From assembly GCA_001464455.1 (NCBI GenBank), contig LNEI01000018.1, positions 62,001 through 126,000 on the forward strand: 64,000 nt of DNA. The letters run 5' to 3'. How positions within the stretch are numbered: position 1 is the stretch's first letter; the number at the start of each line of letters is the position of its first letter. The translations under genes were made by a program, and so were the position numbers. Source of the DNA: Acidobacteria bacterium Ga0077534 (lineage in GTDB: Bacteria > Acidobacteriota > Blastocatellia > Pyrinomonadales > Pyrinomonadaceae). The notes beneath the pieces were generated by a model that was not told the DNA's origin, did no database searches, and was given only the letters and a program-made list of their open reading frames with translations. This document shows positions 17,115-27,093 of the stretch, piece by piece.

Positions 17115-18440
17115 ATGAAACGATTTATTTTTTCAGTTCTCACGGTCGCGGTATTTTTTCTCGGGGTCGGTGCATTGGTCGACCGATCAGGTGCAACGTC
17201 AAAGTCAGATGAACGAGCTCTCGAACTGATTCGAAAAGCTCGTCTCGCCATCGGCGGTGACGCAGCTATCAATAGCGTGCAGAGTCTTACGATCGTTGGC
17301 CGCACGACCAAGACGATCGTGGTCGACGGTGCGGCTCGCACCGAATCGGGTGAGACAGAGATCGCCATGCAGCTACCCGACAAAATGATGAAGATGGTCA
17401 AGATCGGTAGCGGCAACGGAACAGCCGAAGGACATCGCGTGATCAACCGAACGGTAGACGTAATTTCGACCGGCGAGGCAAAAGATAAGATGAAGGTCAC
17501 GATCGACGCTAACGGAACCGATGGAAAAGCCGTTGCTCGGCGTGTAATGGTTCGCAAAGATGACGGAACAGTAGTCGAACTAACGGGCGATGAGGCGGCA
17601 AAGTGGGTTTCGGAAAACCCTGTTCCCGCTGGAGCTCATGTGTTCACGGTAAAAAAGAACGCCGATGGCACGATCGCTCCTGGAAAGGAAGACGTTATCG
17701 TCCTTCGTAAGAGCGAAGGCGGCGATGCCACTTTTAGCACGAAGGACGGAAACACGATCGCTCTGAAGGATAAGACCTACACTGTACAGTCAAAAGACGG
17801 CGGAACTCACGAGGTCGTAGTAGTACGCAAGGGCGAGGGCGGCGAAGCAACCTTTACTGCAAAGGACGGTAACACCGTCAAGCTCAAAGAGCATGACTTT
17901 ACCTTCCATCCGTCCGCTGGCGGATTGCACGCATCGGGAGTGAAGTCGAATGAAATGCTCCGCACGACCCTAAGCCTTCTTCTTTCCGCTCCGCAGGGAA
18001 TGGACGTTACCTACACTTTCGCCGGCGAACTGAATCTTGACGGCACCGCATGCAACGTTGTAAAAGCTGAGTTTGCGGGAAGCACTTATAAGCTTTTCCT
18101 TGACCGGTCATCAAATCTACCCGTCGCGATATCATATCGCGGAATGCCGGCTCCGCAGGTAATCAAGCTTGACAAGGCACCTGCCGGAGATGGCAAGCAG
18201 GATGTCGTTTTTGCAAGGTCGATCGCCGGAACCAAGGAACTTGCAGACATTCAGATCAAATTCTCAGATTTTCGAAACGTCGGCGGCGTCCAGCTACCGC
18301 ATCGCTGGGCTCAGAGCATCGGCGGTAAGGAAGACGAGATCTTCGACGTAACAAATTACGAGGTCAATCCGGCGAACATCGCGGAAAAGTTCCAGAACCA
18401 GAAGGTGATGGTCCGTACGTTGAAGCCCGATAGCAAATAG
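17115..18440 (+). CDS. Secreted protein of unknown function with internal repeats
   Basis: A 441-aa protein with a signal peptide (KRFIFSVLTVAVFFLGVGAL). The N-terminal part (ALELIRKARLAIGGDAAINS) and C-terminal part resemble periplasmic LolA/LppX-like beta proteins that handle lipoproteins. Between them, from about residue 190 to 275, a unit of about 45 residues is duplicated (KSEGGDATFSTKDGNTIALK, then KGEGGEATFTAKDGNTVKLK). A GGAGG stretch lies before the ATG. The gene stands alone and is followed by a terminator. The function is not assigned. Confidence 0.75.
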   Translation: MKRFIFSVLTVAVFFLGVGALVDRSGATSKSDERALELIRKARLAIGGDAAINSVQSLTIVGRTTKTIVVDGAARTESGETEIAMQLPDKMMKMVKIGSGNGTAEGHRVINRTVDVISTGEAKDKMKVTIDANGTDGKAVARRVMVRKDDGTVVELTGDEAAKWVSENPVPAGAHVFTVKKNADGTIAPGKEDVIVLRKSEGGDATFSTKDGNTIALKDKTYTVQSKDGGTHEVVVVRKGEGGEATFTAKDGNTVKLKEHDFTFHPSAGGLHASGVKSNEMLRTTLSLLLSAPQGMDVTYTFAGELNLDGTACNVVKAEFAGSTYKLFLDRSSNLPVAISYRGMPAPQVIKLDKAPAGDGKQDVVFARSIAGTKELADIQIKFSDFRNVGGVQLPHRWAQSIGGKEDEIFDVTNYEVNPANIAEKFQNQKVMVRTLKPDSK

Positions 18441-18484
18441 ATAGTTCAGCCTGCATAGGCGGGCGATCGTATTCCAAGTAAATG

Positions 18485-18513
18485 AAAAGCCGCACTGATA
18501 CTGTGCGGCTTTT
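18485..18513. terminator. Bidirectional intrinsic terminator
   Basis: AAAAGCCGCAC (18485-18495), 7-nt loop, GTGCGGCTTTT (18503-18513). It separates the convergent secreted-protein and ypdA genes. Confidence 0.8.
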
Positions 18514-18551
18514 CGATCTGAAGATCTAAGAAATACTTTATCCCCAAAAAA

Positions 18552-19607
18552 TCAGTTCGAGTTCTGAGTTGAGCGATTCTGACAGATGCCGCCAACAGCC
18601 GCTTTTCCGCCGTCGATCGCACCCTTGATGTGTCGCTGGTTAGTGAAGTGGCCAGCAACGTAGATGCCGGGGATATTCGTCTCAAAGGTCTCAGGATCGT
18701 AAACCGGAACCTCACCATATTTCCCCTGTTCGGTAGCTACACCAAGGCCCTTCATGAGAGAAAGATCGGCGTCGGAACCGATCAGAACGAAAACAACATC
18801 ATTCTCCATCACAACGCGTTCGCCGTTCTCATTCTCAAGCTCAACTTCCCGCTCACGGATCTCGATCACCTTGCCAAGGAAGAAGAGGTTCAGGCAATGT
18901 TCGTTTAACTCGTGTTCGAGAGGCTGTTTGACCCAGTACTTAATGCAGCCCTGTTTCGGATCGTTGTTCTCCCAGTCATCCCTAAAAATTGCCAGGGTAG
19001 TGTCTGCTCCTTCCTGAGCCAAAAACAGTGCGGCCTCACCCGCCGAATTCCCTCCACCGATGATCAACGCCTTCTTCTTGACCCACGGATACGTCTCGCG
19101 AAAAAGATCAAACACATGCGGCAGGTTTTCGCCTGGAACGTTGAGTTTTCGAGGATAATCCATCGCCCCAAGGGCGAAGAGAACATTTGACGCAAAATAT
19201 TCTGCCTTGTCGGTTTTAACCAGGAACGAGCCATCAGTTTGCGAAAGCCCACGCGTGAGCAAGGGCGATACCTCCAACTTGCGCCTATCGCCCTTGCTCA
19301 CGCGCGGGCTTTTGCAATTAAGGACGGTTTCCTCAGTATGTATATTGATCTCATTATCCAGAACAAACCGAACATAATAGGACAACAGTTCTTCCCGAGT
19401 CGGCTTCTCCCTAGCAGGCTTGAGATCACCCTCGTTAAACTCCAATTCATTCGTCGTCGAAAAAACCGTCAGCCCGACCGGATAGTTGTAGATCGTATTC
19501 CCGATCAAGCCTTTCTCGATCACGAGATAGTCAAGCCCGGCTTGCTTCGCGTGGTAAGCAGCCGAAATCCCAGCCGGCCCGGCCCCGATGATTATTAAGT
19601 CGTACAT
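18552..19607 (-). CDS. YpdA-family FAD/NAD(P) disulfide reductase, interrupted in frame by a palindromic element
   Basis: A flavoprotein of the YpdA group, which in Firmicutes reduces bacillithiol disulfide; the thiol used here is unknown. FAD site GAGPAGISAAY (residues 8-18), NADPH site IIGGGNSAGEAALFLA, C-terminal GIYVAGHFT. The 351 aa exceed the usual ~325. The excess is residues about 98-122 (KSPRVSKGDRRK, then LEVSPLLTRGLS), encoded exactly by the palindromic element at 19241-19316. The flanking residues ETVLNC and TDGSFLVKTDKAEY would join normally without it. The frame stays open, so the gene is probably functional with an extra surface loop. Confidence 0.88.
   Translation of the reverse strand: MYDLIIIGAGPAGISAAYHAKQAGLDYLVIEKGLIGNTIYNYPVGLTVFSTTNELEFNEGDLKPAREKPTREELLSYYVRFVLDNEINIHTEETVLNCKSPRVSKGDRRKLEVSPLLTRGLSQTDGSFLVKTDKAEYFASNVLFALGAMDYPRKLNVPGENLPHVFDLFRETYPWVKKKALIIGGGNSAGEAALFLAQEGADTTLAIFRDDWENNDPKQGCIKYWVKQPLEHELNEHCLNLFFLGKVIEIREREVELENENGERVVMENDVVFVLIGSDADLSLMKGLGVATEQGKYGEVPVYDPETFETNIPGIYVAGHFTNQRHIKGAIDGGKAAVGGICQNRSTQNSN
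19241..19316. repeat. Full palindromic element inside ypdA
   Basis: The left arm (19241-19269, GAAAGCCCACGCGTGAGCAA plus GGGCGATA) and right arm (19287-19316) are nearly perfect inverted copies around a short central spacer. The element is about 76 bp and preserves the ypdA frame. Each arm matches the single copies found elsewhere in the window. Confidence 0.85.
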
Positions 19608-19628
19608 TCGTCCTTAACTAAAAACTAA

Positions 19629-19653
19629 CAACTACCTGACTAACAACTGTTAG
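19629..19653 (+). repeat. 25-bp dispersed repeat, copy 1
   Basis: CAACTACCTGACTAACAACT plus GTTAG. It matches 62119-62143 at 24 of 25 positions. It lies between ypdA and the next minus-strand gene. Confidence 0.6.
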
Positions 19654-19692
19654 AAAAAGCCCCCTGACTAACAGTTATCAGTTTGAAGCTAG

Positions 19693-19956
19693 TCAGTTAC
19701 TAGTTTCGTGCATTGCTTTTAGCACCTCGGTCAGCTTCTCTATCTGCAAGTGGGTCTTCTCGAGTTCCCGCTTTGAATCCAAATATTTTTGCCATTCGCC
19801 TGTATTGGTCAGCGCCTTTAACGTGTCTTCGTCCAAAGCATGTGCCATCAAAACGAGCAGGTCCCCGAGAGCCTCATGCCCATCGAGCAGCGACTGAATA
19901 ATGGTGTACGCGAGTTTAGCGTTAGGTAGGTCTAGGTCGAGTTCAGTGTTCTTCAT
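19693..19956 (-). CDS. Small helical protein of unknown function
   Basis: An 87-aa protein from the ATG opening MKNTELDLDLPNAKLAYTII. The frame stays open further upstream, but that part overlaps the preceding gene. It is entirely helical and charged, with a C-terminal coiled-coil-like stretch (KRELEKTHLQIEKLTEVLKA). No motif is recognised. It follows the ygfZ-linked secreted protein by 10 bp, so it may be the last gene of that operon. Confidence 0.55.
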   Translation of the reverse strand: MKNTELDLDLPNAKLAYTIIQSLLDGHEALGDLLVLMAHALDEDTLKALTNTGEWQKYLDSKRELEKTHLQIEKLTEVLKAMHETSN

Positions 19957-19966
19957 TGGGTGGAGT

Positions 19967-20329
19967 TTATATTTTAGGCGGCTCGGCTCCTTGCGGAACA
20001 ATCCAAATAACAGTCCGGAGGTTCTTCTCCGTCGGAACATCAACAAACGTAATTCGCATAAGATCGTGCGGGCCACGTCGGTTGTAAGCAGCCAAGAACA
20101 ACTTCACCCGCGTTCTAATGCCTTTCGGATTTCCGTAGTTAACGACGTAACCCCGTGCATCTTCGTTTTCGAGAACCGCCTTAAATGACGGAAGGATAAA
20201 CGCCAGATTTGACCTTGATACAGCAGCAAATTCAGCAAATTTGTAAGGCTTGGGAGCGTCTCTGTTTTGTGCAGTGTTGACGCCTGCCAATATAGGTAAG
20301 AGGACTGCTATCCACAAAACTCTTCTCAT
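19967..20329 (-). CDS. Small secreted protein of unknown function
   Basis: A 120-aa protein that starts at MRRVLWIAVLL, with a perfect GGAGGAAA Shine-Dalgarno. Its ATG overlaps the ygfZ stop as ATGA, so translation is coupled. The signal peptide (residues 1-20) is followed by a small alpha/beta-looking domain (YVVNYGNPKG, FVDVPTEKNLRTVIWIVPQ). The family is not recognised. Confidence 0.7.
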   Translation of the reverse strand: MRRVLWIAVLLPILAGVNTAQNRDAPKPYKFAEFAAVSRSNLAFILPSFKAVLENEDARGYVVNYGNPKGIRTRVKLFLAAYNRRGPHDLMRITFVDVPTEKNLRTVIWIVPQGAEPPKI

Positions 20330-21228
20330 TTTTCCTCCATAGACGGTAATTCCTTCAAACAAACTTCCGTATCGCCTGCGAACAAAGATGCTCTTTTAGT
20401 TAGATAGTCATACCTAACGAACCCGAGTGCGATGGTTCTACCGAGCTCAGACGAATACGTCACGGATGTTAGACGTCCGGCGTTCTTTCCATCTTCGGTA
20501 GTCAGCTCTGCACCGGGCGAAAATCCGGTCGCTACCGCTCCCGGTTCTGACATCAGCCCAGTCAAGCGTTTCGCAACATGACCGCGAAAGTGAATTCTTG
20601 CGATTATCTCCTGCCCGATGTAGCAGCCTTTGTTGTACGAGATCATTCCGTCGAGTCCGAGTTCGGGAACGATGGTCGTCTCATCCATATCGACGCCATA
20701 TTTTGGGATGCCGGCCTCGATCCTTAGTGTTTCATAAAGCGCATCCGAGATCTCGACCGCTCCATTTGATCTGAGCGAGTTCAGAAACTCATCTGACTCG
20801 GACGCTTTAACAAATATGCCAGAAGCCCCAGTTCCGCTAAACCTCAAGCTACCCGCCGGAACGGGTGGTTCTCCCCAGACCTCAAAATACTGATATTGCT
20901 CCGAAAGATCCTCGACGAAAAAATCGCCGGCAAAAGTAAATCTGAAAAGGTTCTGAAACAGCTTCTCCCGCGTCGGTTCTTCAGTCTCGATTAAAAATCG
21001 TTCGCCTTCTCGCAATATCCGGACGACCCCGATCAATCGCCCCTGAGCGTTCGGAAACGCTGCGAGCATCTCCCGCCCATCCTCGAGCGTCTTCATGTCG
21101 TTCGTGATCATTCCGTCGAGGAACTTTACCGCCTCGCTTCCCCAAACGGCGATCAGTCCGCGTTTTTGTTGATAAAACCCGGTTCCGCCGTTTCGTACCG
21201 TTTGATAGTCGTTTTCGAACCCAGTCAT
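20326..21228 (-). CDS. ygfZ: YgfZ/GcvT-like folate-binding protein
   Basis: A 300-aa protein with the signature KGCYIGQEIIARIHFRGHV, in which the cysteine is needed for YgfZ activity. YgfZ uses folate to help build or repair Fe-S clusters in certain enzymes such as MiaB. The N-terminal part has the aminomethyltransferase-like fold (GLIAVWGSEAVKFLDGMITN). It starts 4 bp after the uvrA stop and overlaps the secreted gene downstream, so it lies in a uvrA-led operon. Confidence 0.92.
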   Translation of the reverse strand: MTGFENDYQTVRNGGTGFYQQKRGLIAVWGSEAVKFLDGMITNDMKTLEDGREMLAAFPNAQGRLIGVVRILREGERFLIETEEPTREKLFQNLFRFTFAGDFFVEDLSEQYQYFEVWGEPPVPAGSLRFSGTGASGIFVKASESDEFLNSLRSNGAVEISDALYETLRIEAGIPKYGVDMDETTIVPELGLDGMISYNKGCYIGQEIIARIHFRGHVAKRLTGLMSEPGAVATGFSPGAELTTEDGKNAGRLTSVTYSSELGRTIALGFVRYDYLTKRASLFAGDTEVCLKELPSMEEK

Positions 21229-21232
21229 ATTT

Positions 21233-24157
21233 TTAGCTCAATACCGCCTTCAGCGCCTGTCCCGTATATGACTTCTTGACCTTCGCCACCTCTTCCGGAG
21301 TACCGCTGGCGACGACTTTGCCACCGCCGGAGCCGCCTTCGGGACCGAGGTCGATTATGTGATCGGCTGATTTTATGACATCGAGATTGTGTTCGATGAC
21401 GATCACCGTGTTGCCGGTGTCGACGAGCTTTTGCAATACATCGAGCAGCTTGTGGACATCGGCAAAGTGCAGGCCCGTCGTCGGTTCGTCCAGGATGTAG
21501 ATCGTCTTGCCGGTCGCTCGCTTCGAAAGCTCCTTCGCGAGCTTTATCCGCTGAGCCTCACCGCCCGAAAGCGTAGTGGATGACTGGCCGATCTTGATGT
21601 AACCAAGGCCGACATCGAGCAGCGTCTGGAGCTTTTGCTTTATCGTCGGAATGTTCTCTAGTATCGGGAGGGCGTCTTCGATGGTGGTATCGAGAAGATC
21701 TGCAATCGAAAGGCCTTTGTATTTGACGGCAAGCGTCTCGCGATTGTAACGGTGGCCGCGACAGACATCGCACGTTACATAAACATCGGGAAGAAAATTC
21801 ATCTCGATCCGTTTCATCCCGTCGCCTTCGCAGGCCTCGCACCGACCGCCTTTCACGTTAAATGAGAAACGGCCAGCCTTGTAGCCGCGTGTTCGCGACT
21901 CCGGAAGCATCGCGTAAAGGTCGCGGATCGGCGAAAAAAGGCCGGTAAATGTCGCCGGATTGGATCGGGGCGTTCGACCGATCGGCTTTTGGTCGATCTC
22001 GATGATCTTGTCGACCAGATCGAGGCCTTCAACAGAATCATGCTCGAGCGGTTCACCGCCAACCGTGGATCGATAAACGTGCTTATAAAGCGCCGGATAT
22101 AAAATATCTTCGACCAGCGTCGACTTTCCGCTTCCCGACACGCCCGTAACGACGGTAAGCAAGCCAAGAGGAAACTCGGCGTCAATGTTCTTCAGGTTGT
22201 AAGCCCGAGCCCCCTTTACCTTGATCCGATGGCCGTTTGGCAGCCGGCGAACTTCAGGGACTTCAATACTAAGTTCGCCACTTAAGTACTTTCCCGTCAG
22301 TGAAGCCTTGTTATTTTCTATGTCCTTCGGTTTCCCGAAAGCGATCACTTCGCCGCCATGCGTTCCCGCCAAAGGGCCGAGATCGATCACGTAATCGGCC
22401 TTCTCGATGGTTTCTGCATCGTGCTCGACGACCAAGACGGTGTTGCCAAGATCGCGCAACTCGTGCAGGGTATCGAGGAGCCGCTGGTTATCACGCGGAT
22501 GCAGGCCGATAGAAGGCTCGTCGAGAACATACAAGACGCCGCGCAACTGCGAACCGATCTGCGTCGCGAGCCTTATCCTCTGTCCCTCTCCGCCGGAAAG
22601 CGTCGCTGATCCGCGACTCAGCGTTAAATACCCAAGCCCGACCGCGTCAAGAAACCGCATCCGATCATTGATCTCTTTCAAGACAAGGCCGGCGATCTTC
22701 TCGTCACGAGCTGAGAGACGGATAGCCTCAAATTTCTTTGCGGATTCCGTGATCGGCAGCGAGCTATACTCGCCAATTCCGAGCCCGCCAACCTTGACTG
22801 CAAGACTTTCAGGCTGCAAACGTCCGCCGCTGCATTTGGGGCAAGGGATCGGGGCGATAAGGTCTTCGAGTTCACCTTTGATCTTCTCAGAGGGCGGATT
22901 CTCGATGCGGTCACGCATCGCACGCATAGCCCCGAGCCATTCACGTTCGAACTTGTAATCGCCGTGTCTAAAAGTCAACCGACGCTTCGTTCCGTTGAAA
23001 AAGGCGTCGCGGATCTTGTCAGGCAGCTCAGCAAATGGCGTCGCAAGCAGAGCATCGACATCATCACCGCCCAATTCATCTTTCGCTTTTCTTTTCTTAG
23101 CTTTGCGAACTGGTGCCTTGGTTTTGGCGGCCGCCCGCGAAGTCGGAGGCTCGAGTGGATCACCCTCCAGAAATTTCTCGATAATGGCGATCAACGCTGA
23201 GCGAAGGTAGCCACCTCCTGCCTTATCTGCGCCGTTTAGAAAATCCAGTTTACCGGCTGGTTTCGTTTGATCAGGAACGATCTTCCCGGCATCGATCTCC
23301 ATCACCGTACCGATGCCCTGGCAGCCTTTGCACGCTCCAAAAGCGGAGTTGAATGAGAACGAACGCGGTTCGAGCGGTGCGATATTTATGCCGCAGTTGA
23401 TGCAGGCCATCTTTTCGGAATATAGCTTTTCCTCGCCATCGATGACCGAGACGATGACCGCTCCGCCGGTAAGTTTGAGAGCAGTTTTGACCGATTCGGC
23501 GAGGCGTTCCCTAACGCCTTCTTTCATTAGCAGACGGTCAACAACGACCTCGATCGAGTGGTTCTTTCGCTTGTCGAGCACGATCTCTTCGTCGAGCTGC
23601 CGCAGTTCGCCATTGATCCTGGCCCGCAGAAATCCATCTTTGTGGAGTTTTTCTAGTTCCTTCTTGAACTCGCCCTTTCGTCCACGTACGAGCGGTGCGA
23701 GTATCATCACGCGCTCGCCGTCTGGCAGGTCGTTCACACCGGCGACGATCTGGTCGACCGATTGTAGCGTAATCGGTAGTCCGCACTGGTGGCAATGCGG
23801 CTGGCCGATCGACGAAAACAGCAGCCGCATAAAATCGTAGATCTCGGTCACGGTGCCAACGGTCGAACGCGGACTGCGGGAAACCGTTTTCTGCTCTATC
23901 GAAATTGCCGGCGAAAGCCCCTCGACCGAATCTACATCCGGTTTCTCAAGCTGATCGAGAAATTGGCGTGCATAGGCCGACAGCGATTCGACGTAACGCC
24001 GCTGCCCTTCCGCATAGATCGTGTCGAAGGCAAGAGAAGATTTTCCTGAACCCGAGAGTCCAGTGATCACGACAAACTTATCCCTCGGAATATCGACATC
24101 GATATTCTTCAAATTATGCTGCCGTGCCCCGCGAACCGTTATCTGCTTAATGCTCAT
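21233..24157 (-). CDS. uvrA: Excinuclease ABC subunit A
   Basis: The damage-recognition ATPase of nucleotide excision repair. Two ABC modules: Walker [15 protein letters not shown] (residue ~33) and [14 protein letters not shown]. Signatures [12 protein letters not shown] and [12 protein letters not shown]. Zinc motifs CINCG...CKGC and CEACEGDG...CDVC. At 974 aa it is slightly long because of a Lys- and Ala-rich insertion at residues about 333-366 ([20 protein letters not shown]). Everything else matches the family closely. Confidence 0.98.
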   Translation of the reverse strand: MSIKQITVRGARQHNLKNIDVDIPRDKFVVITGLSGSGKSSLAFDTIYAEGQRRYVESLSAYARQFLDQLEKPDVDSVEGLSPAISIEQKTVSRSPRSTVGTVTEIYDFMRLLFSSIGQPHCHQCGLPITLQSVDQIVAGVNDLPDGERVMILAPLVRGRKGEFKKELEKLHKDGFLRARINGELRQLDEEIVLDKRKNHSIEVVVDRLLMKEGVRERLAESVKTALKLTGGAVIVSVIDGEEKLYSEKMACINCGINIAPLEPRSFSFNSAFGACKGCQGIGTVMEIDAGKIVPDQTKPAGKLDFLNGADKAGGGYLRSALIAIIEKFLEGDPLEPPTSRAAAKTKAPVRKAKKRKAKDELGGDDVDALLATPFAELPDKIRDAFFNGTKRRLTFRHGDYKFEREWLGAMRAMRDRIENPPSEKIKGELEDLIAPIPCPKCSGGRLQPESLAVKVGGLGIGEYSSLPITESAKKFEAIRLSARDEKIAGLVLKEINDRMRFLDAVGLGYLTLSRGSATLSGGEGQRIRLATQIGSQLRGVLYVLDEPSIGLHPRDNQRLLDTLHELRDLGNTVLVVEHDAETIEKADYVIDLGPLAGTHGGEVIAFGKPKDIENNKASLTGKYLSGELSIEVPEVRRLPNGHRIKVKGARAYNLKNIDAEFPLGLLTVVTGVSGSGKSTLVEDILYPALYKHVYRSTVGGEPLEHDSVEGLDLVDKIIEIDQKPIGRTPRSNPATFTGLFSPIRDLYAMLPESRTRGYKAGRFSFNVKGGRCEACEGDGMKRIEMNFLPDVYVTCDVCRGHRYNRETLAVKYKGLSIADLLDTTIEDALPILENIPTIKQKLQTLLDVGLGYIKIGQSSTTLSGGEAQRIKLAKELSKRATGKTIYILDEPTTGLHFADVHKLLDVLQKLVDTGNTVIVIEHNLDVIKSADHIIDLGPEGGSGGGKVVASGTPEEVAKVKKSYTGQALKAVLS

Positions 24158-24306
24158 TACAGACGAAATCCCTTACTAACGTCGAATCCCTTATCTTACC
24201 AAATGCCGTGACCACGACGAAAAGTATACACAAAATGTTTCACATGTCGTACGCCGTTGCACACGGATCCTGTAAAACAGTGAGAATATTCGTATGTGAT
24301 GGGGGA

Positions 24307-24762
24307 TTATTGAAAGAAGATGTCGACGTAATCGGCGATCGCTTCGCAGGGGCTGTCGATCTGCTGCATTCGCCAGTATTTTCGCGTGCCGGTGATGCGG
24401 AAGTTCAGCGTGCCCTTACGTTCGCAGGGTTTGCCGCCGTTGTTGTGGCTAACTTGAGTGATGACTGTGCCGTCGAAGGTGAACTGCTTCGCATCGATCT
24501 CGGTGATCACGCCATCCACACGGACAAAATCAGTATTTCCGCGGCCTTTCTGCTCCCCCTTTAGGTAATAAAGGCCGCCCTTGTTTGTTACCCTGGCGAT
24601 GCCGAAATAGTCCCAGCTTATCCACTGGAGCGAGAGCTTGTGCTTGCCGAGCAGCATTTTCGCGGCCTTGGCGTCGTTTACGATGGTTTTTTCCTGGGCG
24701 GGGACGATGGCAACCAGCCCCGTCAGCACTACTGCTACCAAAAAGATTCGCTTGAACATCAT
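24307..24762 (-). CDS. Small secreted protein of unknown function
   Basis: A 151-aa protein with a signal peptide (MMFKRIFLVAVVLTGLVAIV, cleavage near PAQ). The mature part looks like a small beta protein (LQWISWDYFGIARVTNKGG, YLKGEQKGRG). The start codon overlaps the esterase stop as ATGA, so the two are translationally coupled. The family is not recognised. Confidence 0.75.
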   Translation of the reverse strand: MMFKRIFLVAVVLTGLVAIVPAQEKTIVNDAKAAKMLLGKHKLSLQWISWDYFGIARVTNKGGLYYLKGEQKGRGNTDFVRVDGVITEIDAKQFTFDGTVITQVSHNNGGKPCERKGTLNFRITGTRKYWRMQQIDSPCEAIADYVDIFFQ

Positions 24763-25637
24763 TTTTTCATTCGCCGCTCGGCTACCGATAAGAATTCTCT
24801 GATCTGATCATCCCAGAACACCCAATCGTGCACGCCCGGGTGTTGACGATATTCGTGAGGCACTCGCTTTTCGACGAGAAGCTTCATAAAGTCGCGATTA
24901 TTGTTGATGAGAAAATCTTCATTGCCGCAGGAAACATACAAGAAAGGCACTGCTTTCAGTTTTTCAGGCGTGATATCGCGGATTAGTTTAAAAACATCGT
25001 TCGCCGCCCGGCCTTCGCTTCCTTCGATGCCGTATATCGCATCGAGGCTCTTGCCGATCGCTCCCGAAGACTTTTCCGTGAACTCAGCCGCGCCGATAGC
25101 CCCGCTGAAGCTTCCCGCCAGCCAAAACATTTCAGGATATTTTAAGCCAAACTTCAGAGCTCCATACCCGCCCATCGACAAACCGGCGACGATTCGATGA
25201 GCCCGATCAGCCTTAGTCCGATATTTCTTTTCGATCTCGGGTATCAGTTCCTTGACGATGTAGCTTTCGAATCTATCGTTAGTATTCGAAACACTATCGG
25301 TGTACCAACCGTTGCCGCCGTCCGGCGTGACGATGATAAAGTTTGATTTGAGCGCGTACTCCTCGACCTTTGTCCGGTCCGTCCAGTTAGCAAAGTTGCC
25401 TGTCAGTCCGTGCAGCAGATAGATGGTGGGATAGGCCGTCGCCTGATTCGCGGGGTCATAGTTAGCCGGCAGAACGACCCGATACGACATTTCGCGAGCC
25501 ATCAGTTTGCTCGCCAGCTTGTGTTCGCGAACGTTCGGAGCAAGCGTTTGCGGGGTTGGCGCCTGCGCAAAAGCCGTAGCATAAACAGCAAGGACGATCG
25601 CAAACGGCAATGTTGAACGAAAGATGGCTTTCATCAT
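24759..25637 (-). CDS. Secreted alpha/beta-hydrolase, esterase D / Ag85-like
   Basis: A 292-aa protein with a signal peptide (residues 1-25, ending AFAQA). YLLHGLTGNFANW provides the oxyanion region, GLSMGGYGALK the nucleophile Ser, CGNEDFL a likely acid, and HPGVHDWVFW the catalytic His. Related enzymes hydrolyse S-formylglutathione, feruloyl or mycolyl esters; the substrate here is unknown but it acts outside the cytoplasm. It is coupled to a small secreted partner downstream. Confidence 0.9.
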   Translation of the reverse strand: MMKAIFRSTLPFAIVLAVYATAFAQAPTPQTLAPNVREHKLASKLMAREMSYRVVLPANYDPANQATAYPTIYLLHGLTGNFANWTDRTKVEEYALKSNFIIVTPDGGNGWYTDSVSNTNDRFESYIVKELIPEIEKKYRTKADRAHRIVAGLSMGGYGALKFGLKYPEMFWLAGSFSGAIGAAEFTEKSSGAIGKSLDAIYGIEGSEGRAANDVFKLIRDITPEKLKAVPFLYVSCGNEDFLINNNRDFMKLLVEKRVPHEYRQHPGVHDWVFWDDQIREFLSVAERRMKK

Positions 25638-25682
25638 TTTTGTCTAGTTATCACGGACTGGCAGATACTATCCGGTCATTAG

Positions 25683-25970
25683 CTAACGAAATAGCTTGCC
25701 AAACCAGCCCGACTCCTCGTCTTTATCCGCTATCATGGTCAGTTCACCGGCGTCCAGCCAGACGCCCGAGCATTTGTTGCATACGTCGATCTTGATCTTT
25801 TCAAAATCGGTTTCGATGAGTGTGCCGTCGCATTTAGGGCATTTGATCTCGAGGTCGACTGAGCCTTCGGCCTCGATCTTTGCCTTCATTTTCGCGATCA
25901 ATTCCTGTTCTTTGCGGTGAAAATACTCGTTTTCGAGAGCTGAACCGCGTTCGTCTAAGTCAATTGGCAT
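25683..25970 (-). CDS. TFIIB-type zinc finger protein
   Basis: A 95-aa protein. The C-terminal half contains CPKCDGTLIETDFEKI plus VCNKCSGVWLDAGEL, the zf-TFIIB ribbon that binds one zinc ion through four cysteines. The N-terminal half is a charged helix (NEYFHRKEQELIAKMKAKIE). It probably mediates protein or nucleic-acid contacts; no partner is evident. Confidence 0.88.
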   Translation of the reverse strand: MPIDLDERGSALENEYFHRKEQELIAKMKAKIEAEGSVDLEIKCPKCDGTLIETDFEKIKIDVCNKCSGVWLDAGELTMIADKDEESGWFGKLFR

Positions 25971-26008
25971 AAGCGTAAATTAAAAATACAAGAGAAAAGT
26001 TAAAATTT

Positions 26009-26941
26009 CTAGCCTTCGGTTTTGTGGATGCTTCGCATTCTCTGCCTCGCTTTTTTCGATCGGCGTATCGTGTTTCTGCGTTTCAGGCTGCTTTCCGCCC
26101 AATCGGAAACCTGTTTTAGCGGATGCCATTCAAAACTCTCGAGAGGCAGCACCTCGCTGGAGGCGTTCTTCAGCTTCAACGTGCTGAAAGCCACAAAAAA
26201 TATTATCGCATTAAAGATCACACCAAAAGTAATGACCAGCCACCCAGGAGCCAGACCAACGGTCGCCCGCTGCATGAAAAGCCCCCAAAACGCCTTGTAG
26301 TCCGCATCGGACGCAAGCGGGATGGGCGAGGGATGAATATATATCTTCAGCGTCCACGAAAGACTCAGTAGCACAAATATCCAAAGATAATTGGACCGCA
26401 AGCGTCGTCCGACAGCTTCCCATTCGCTGATCGTAAAATGGGGTGAAATAAGGTCGGCAGCGATGTGCTCTGCCCACTCTTTGTCAGGCGGCATTGTCCG
26501 GTGCGATAGCATCGGGGCGTAGTAGCCTGTTTCGAGGACGCGGACGCGATTGGCCCAGACCTCGTAATAGCGATAACGCCGAGCTTCCATAAACAGGAAG
26601 ATCGAGACGAGCAAAGTATTGATCGGGATCGCAAAGTGCGGATTATCCGGCGAACTGAAAACAAACGACAGCGTCGCACCGGCGGTGATCACGGCCCAGT
26701 TTGTCGTAGCATCGAGCCGGCTGCGCCACACGTTCGACCGCTGGATCTCACCCCGGTAAAAGTGAGCCATCGCCATGTTAAACTCGGCGGGCAAAAGCTT
26801 CTGCGGGATCGTCGCGGGCGAAGGCTTCGGTTTCTGCGAACGCTTGTGCACTTCCTCAGCGAAGGCGCGGAACGACGGAGGCACATTCGTTATGTGAATG
26901 TCATCGGTTGACTGGGTTCCTGGCCGAACCTCATCGTTCAT
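26009..26941 (-). CDS. DUF2270 membrane protein
   Basis: A 310-aa protein with the DUF2270 hallmark AHFYRGEIQRSNVWRSRLD, then TTNWAVITAGATLSFVFSS, followed by MEARRYRYYEVWANRVRVLE. Four TM helices: two after residue 85, two in the C-terminal half. The N-terminal ~60 residues and the tail (RSSLKRRNTIRRSKKARQR in part) are polar and basic. The function of the family is unknown. Confidence 0.88.
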   Translation of the reverse strand: MNDEVRPGTQSTDDIHITNVPPSFRAFAEEVHKRSQKPKPSPATIPQKLLPAEFNMAMAHFYRGEIQRSNVWRSRLDATTNWAVITAGATLSFVFSSPDNPHFAIPINTLLVSIFLFMEARRYRYYEVWANRVRVLETGYYAPMLSHRTMPPDKEWAEHIAADLISPHFTISEWEAVGRRLRSNYLWIFVLLSLSWTLKIYIHPSPIPLASDADYKAFWGLFMQRATVGLAPGWLVITFGVIFNAIIFFVAFSTLKLKNASSEVLPLESFEWHPLKQVSDWAESSLKRRNTIRRSKKARQRMRSIHKTEG

Positions 26942-27093
26942 AGCGTTTTACGGCGGCACTCTTTGCGGAAGTGAAGAGATTATTAAGCTTAATGTTTAAC
27001 ATTTTGCCTGCGCTCTTGCAAACAAAACACGAGACTGAGAGGGATTTCGTTACCTTTTCGTTGTTTACTAATTTTTTGGCTAAACTCAAACAC

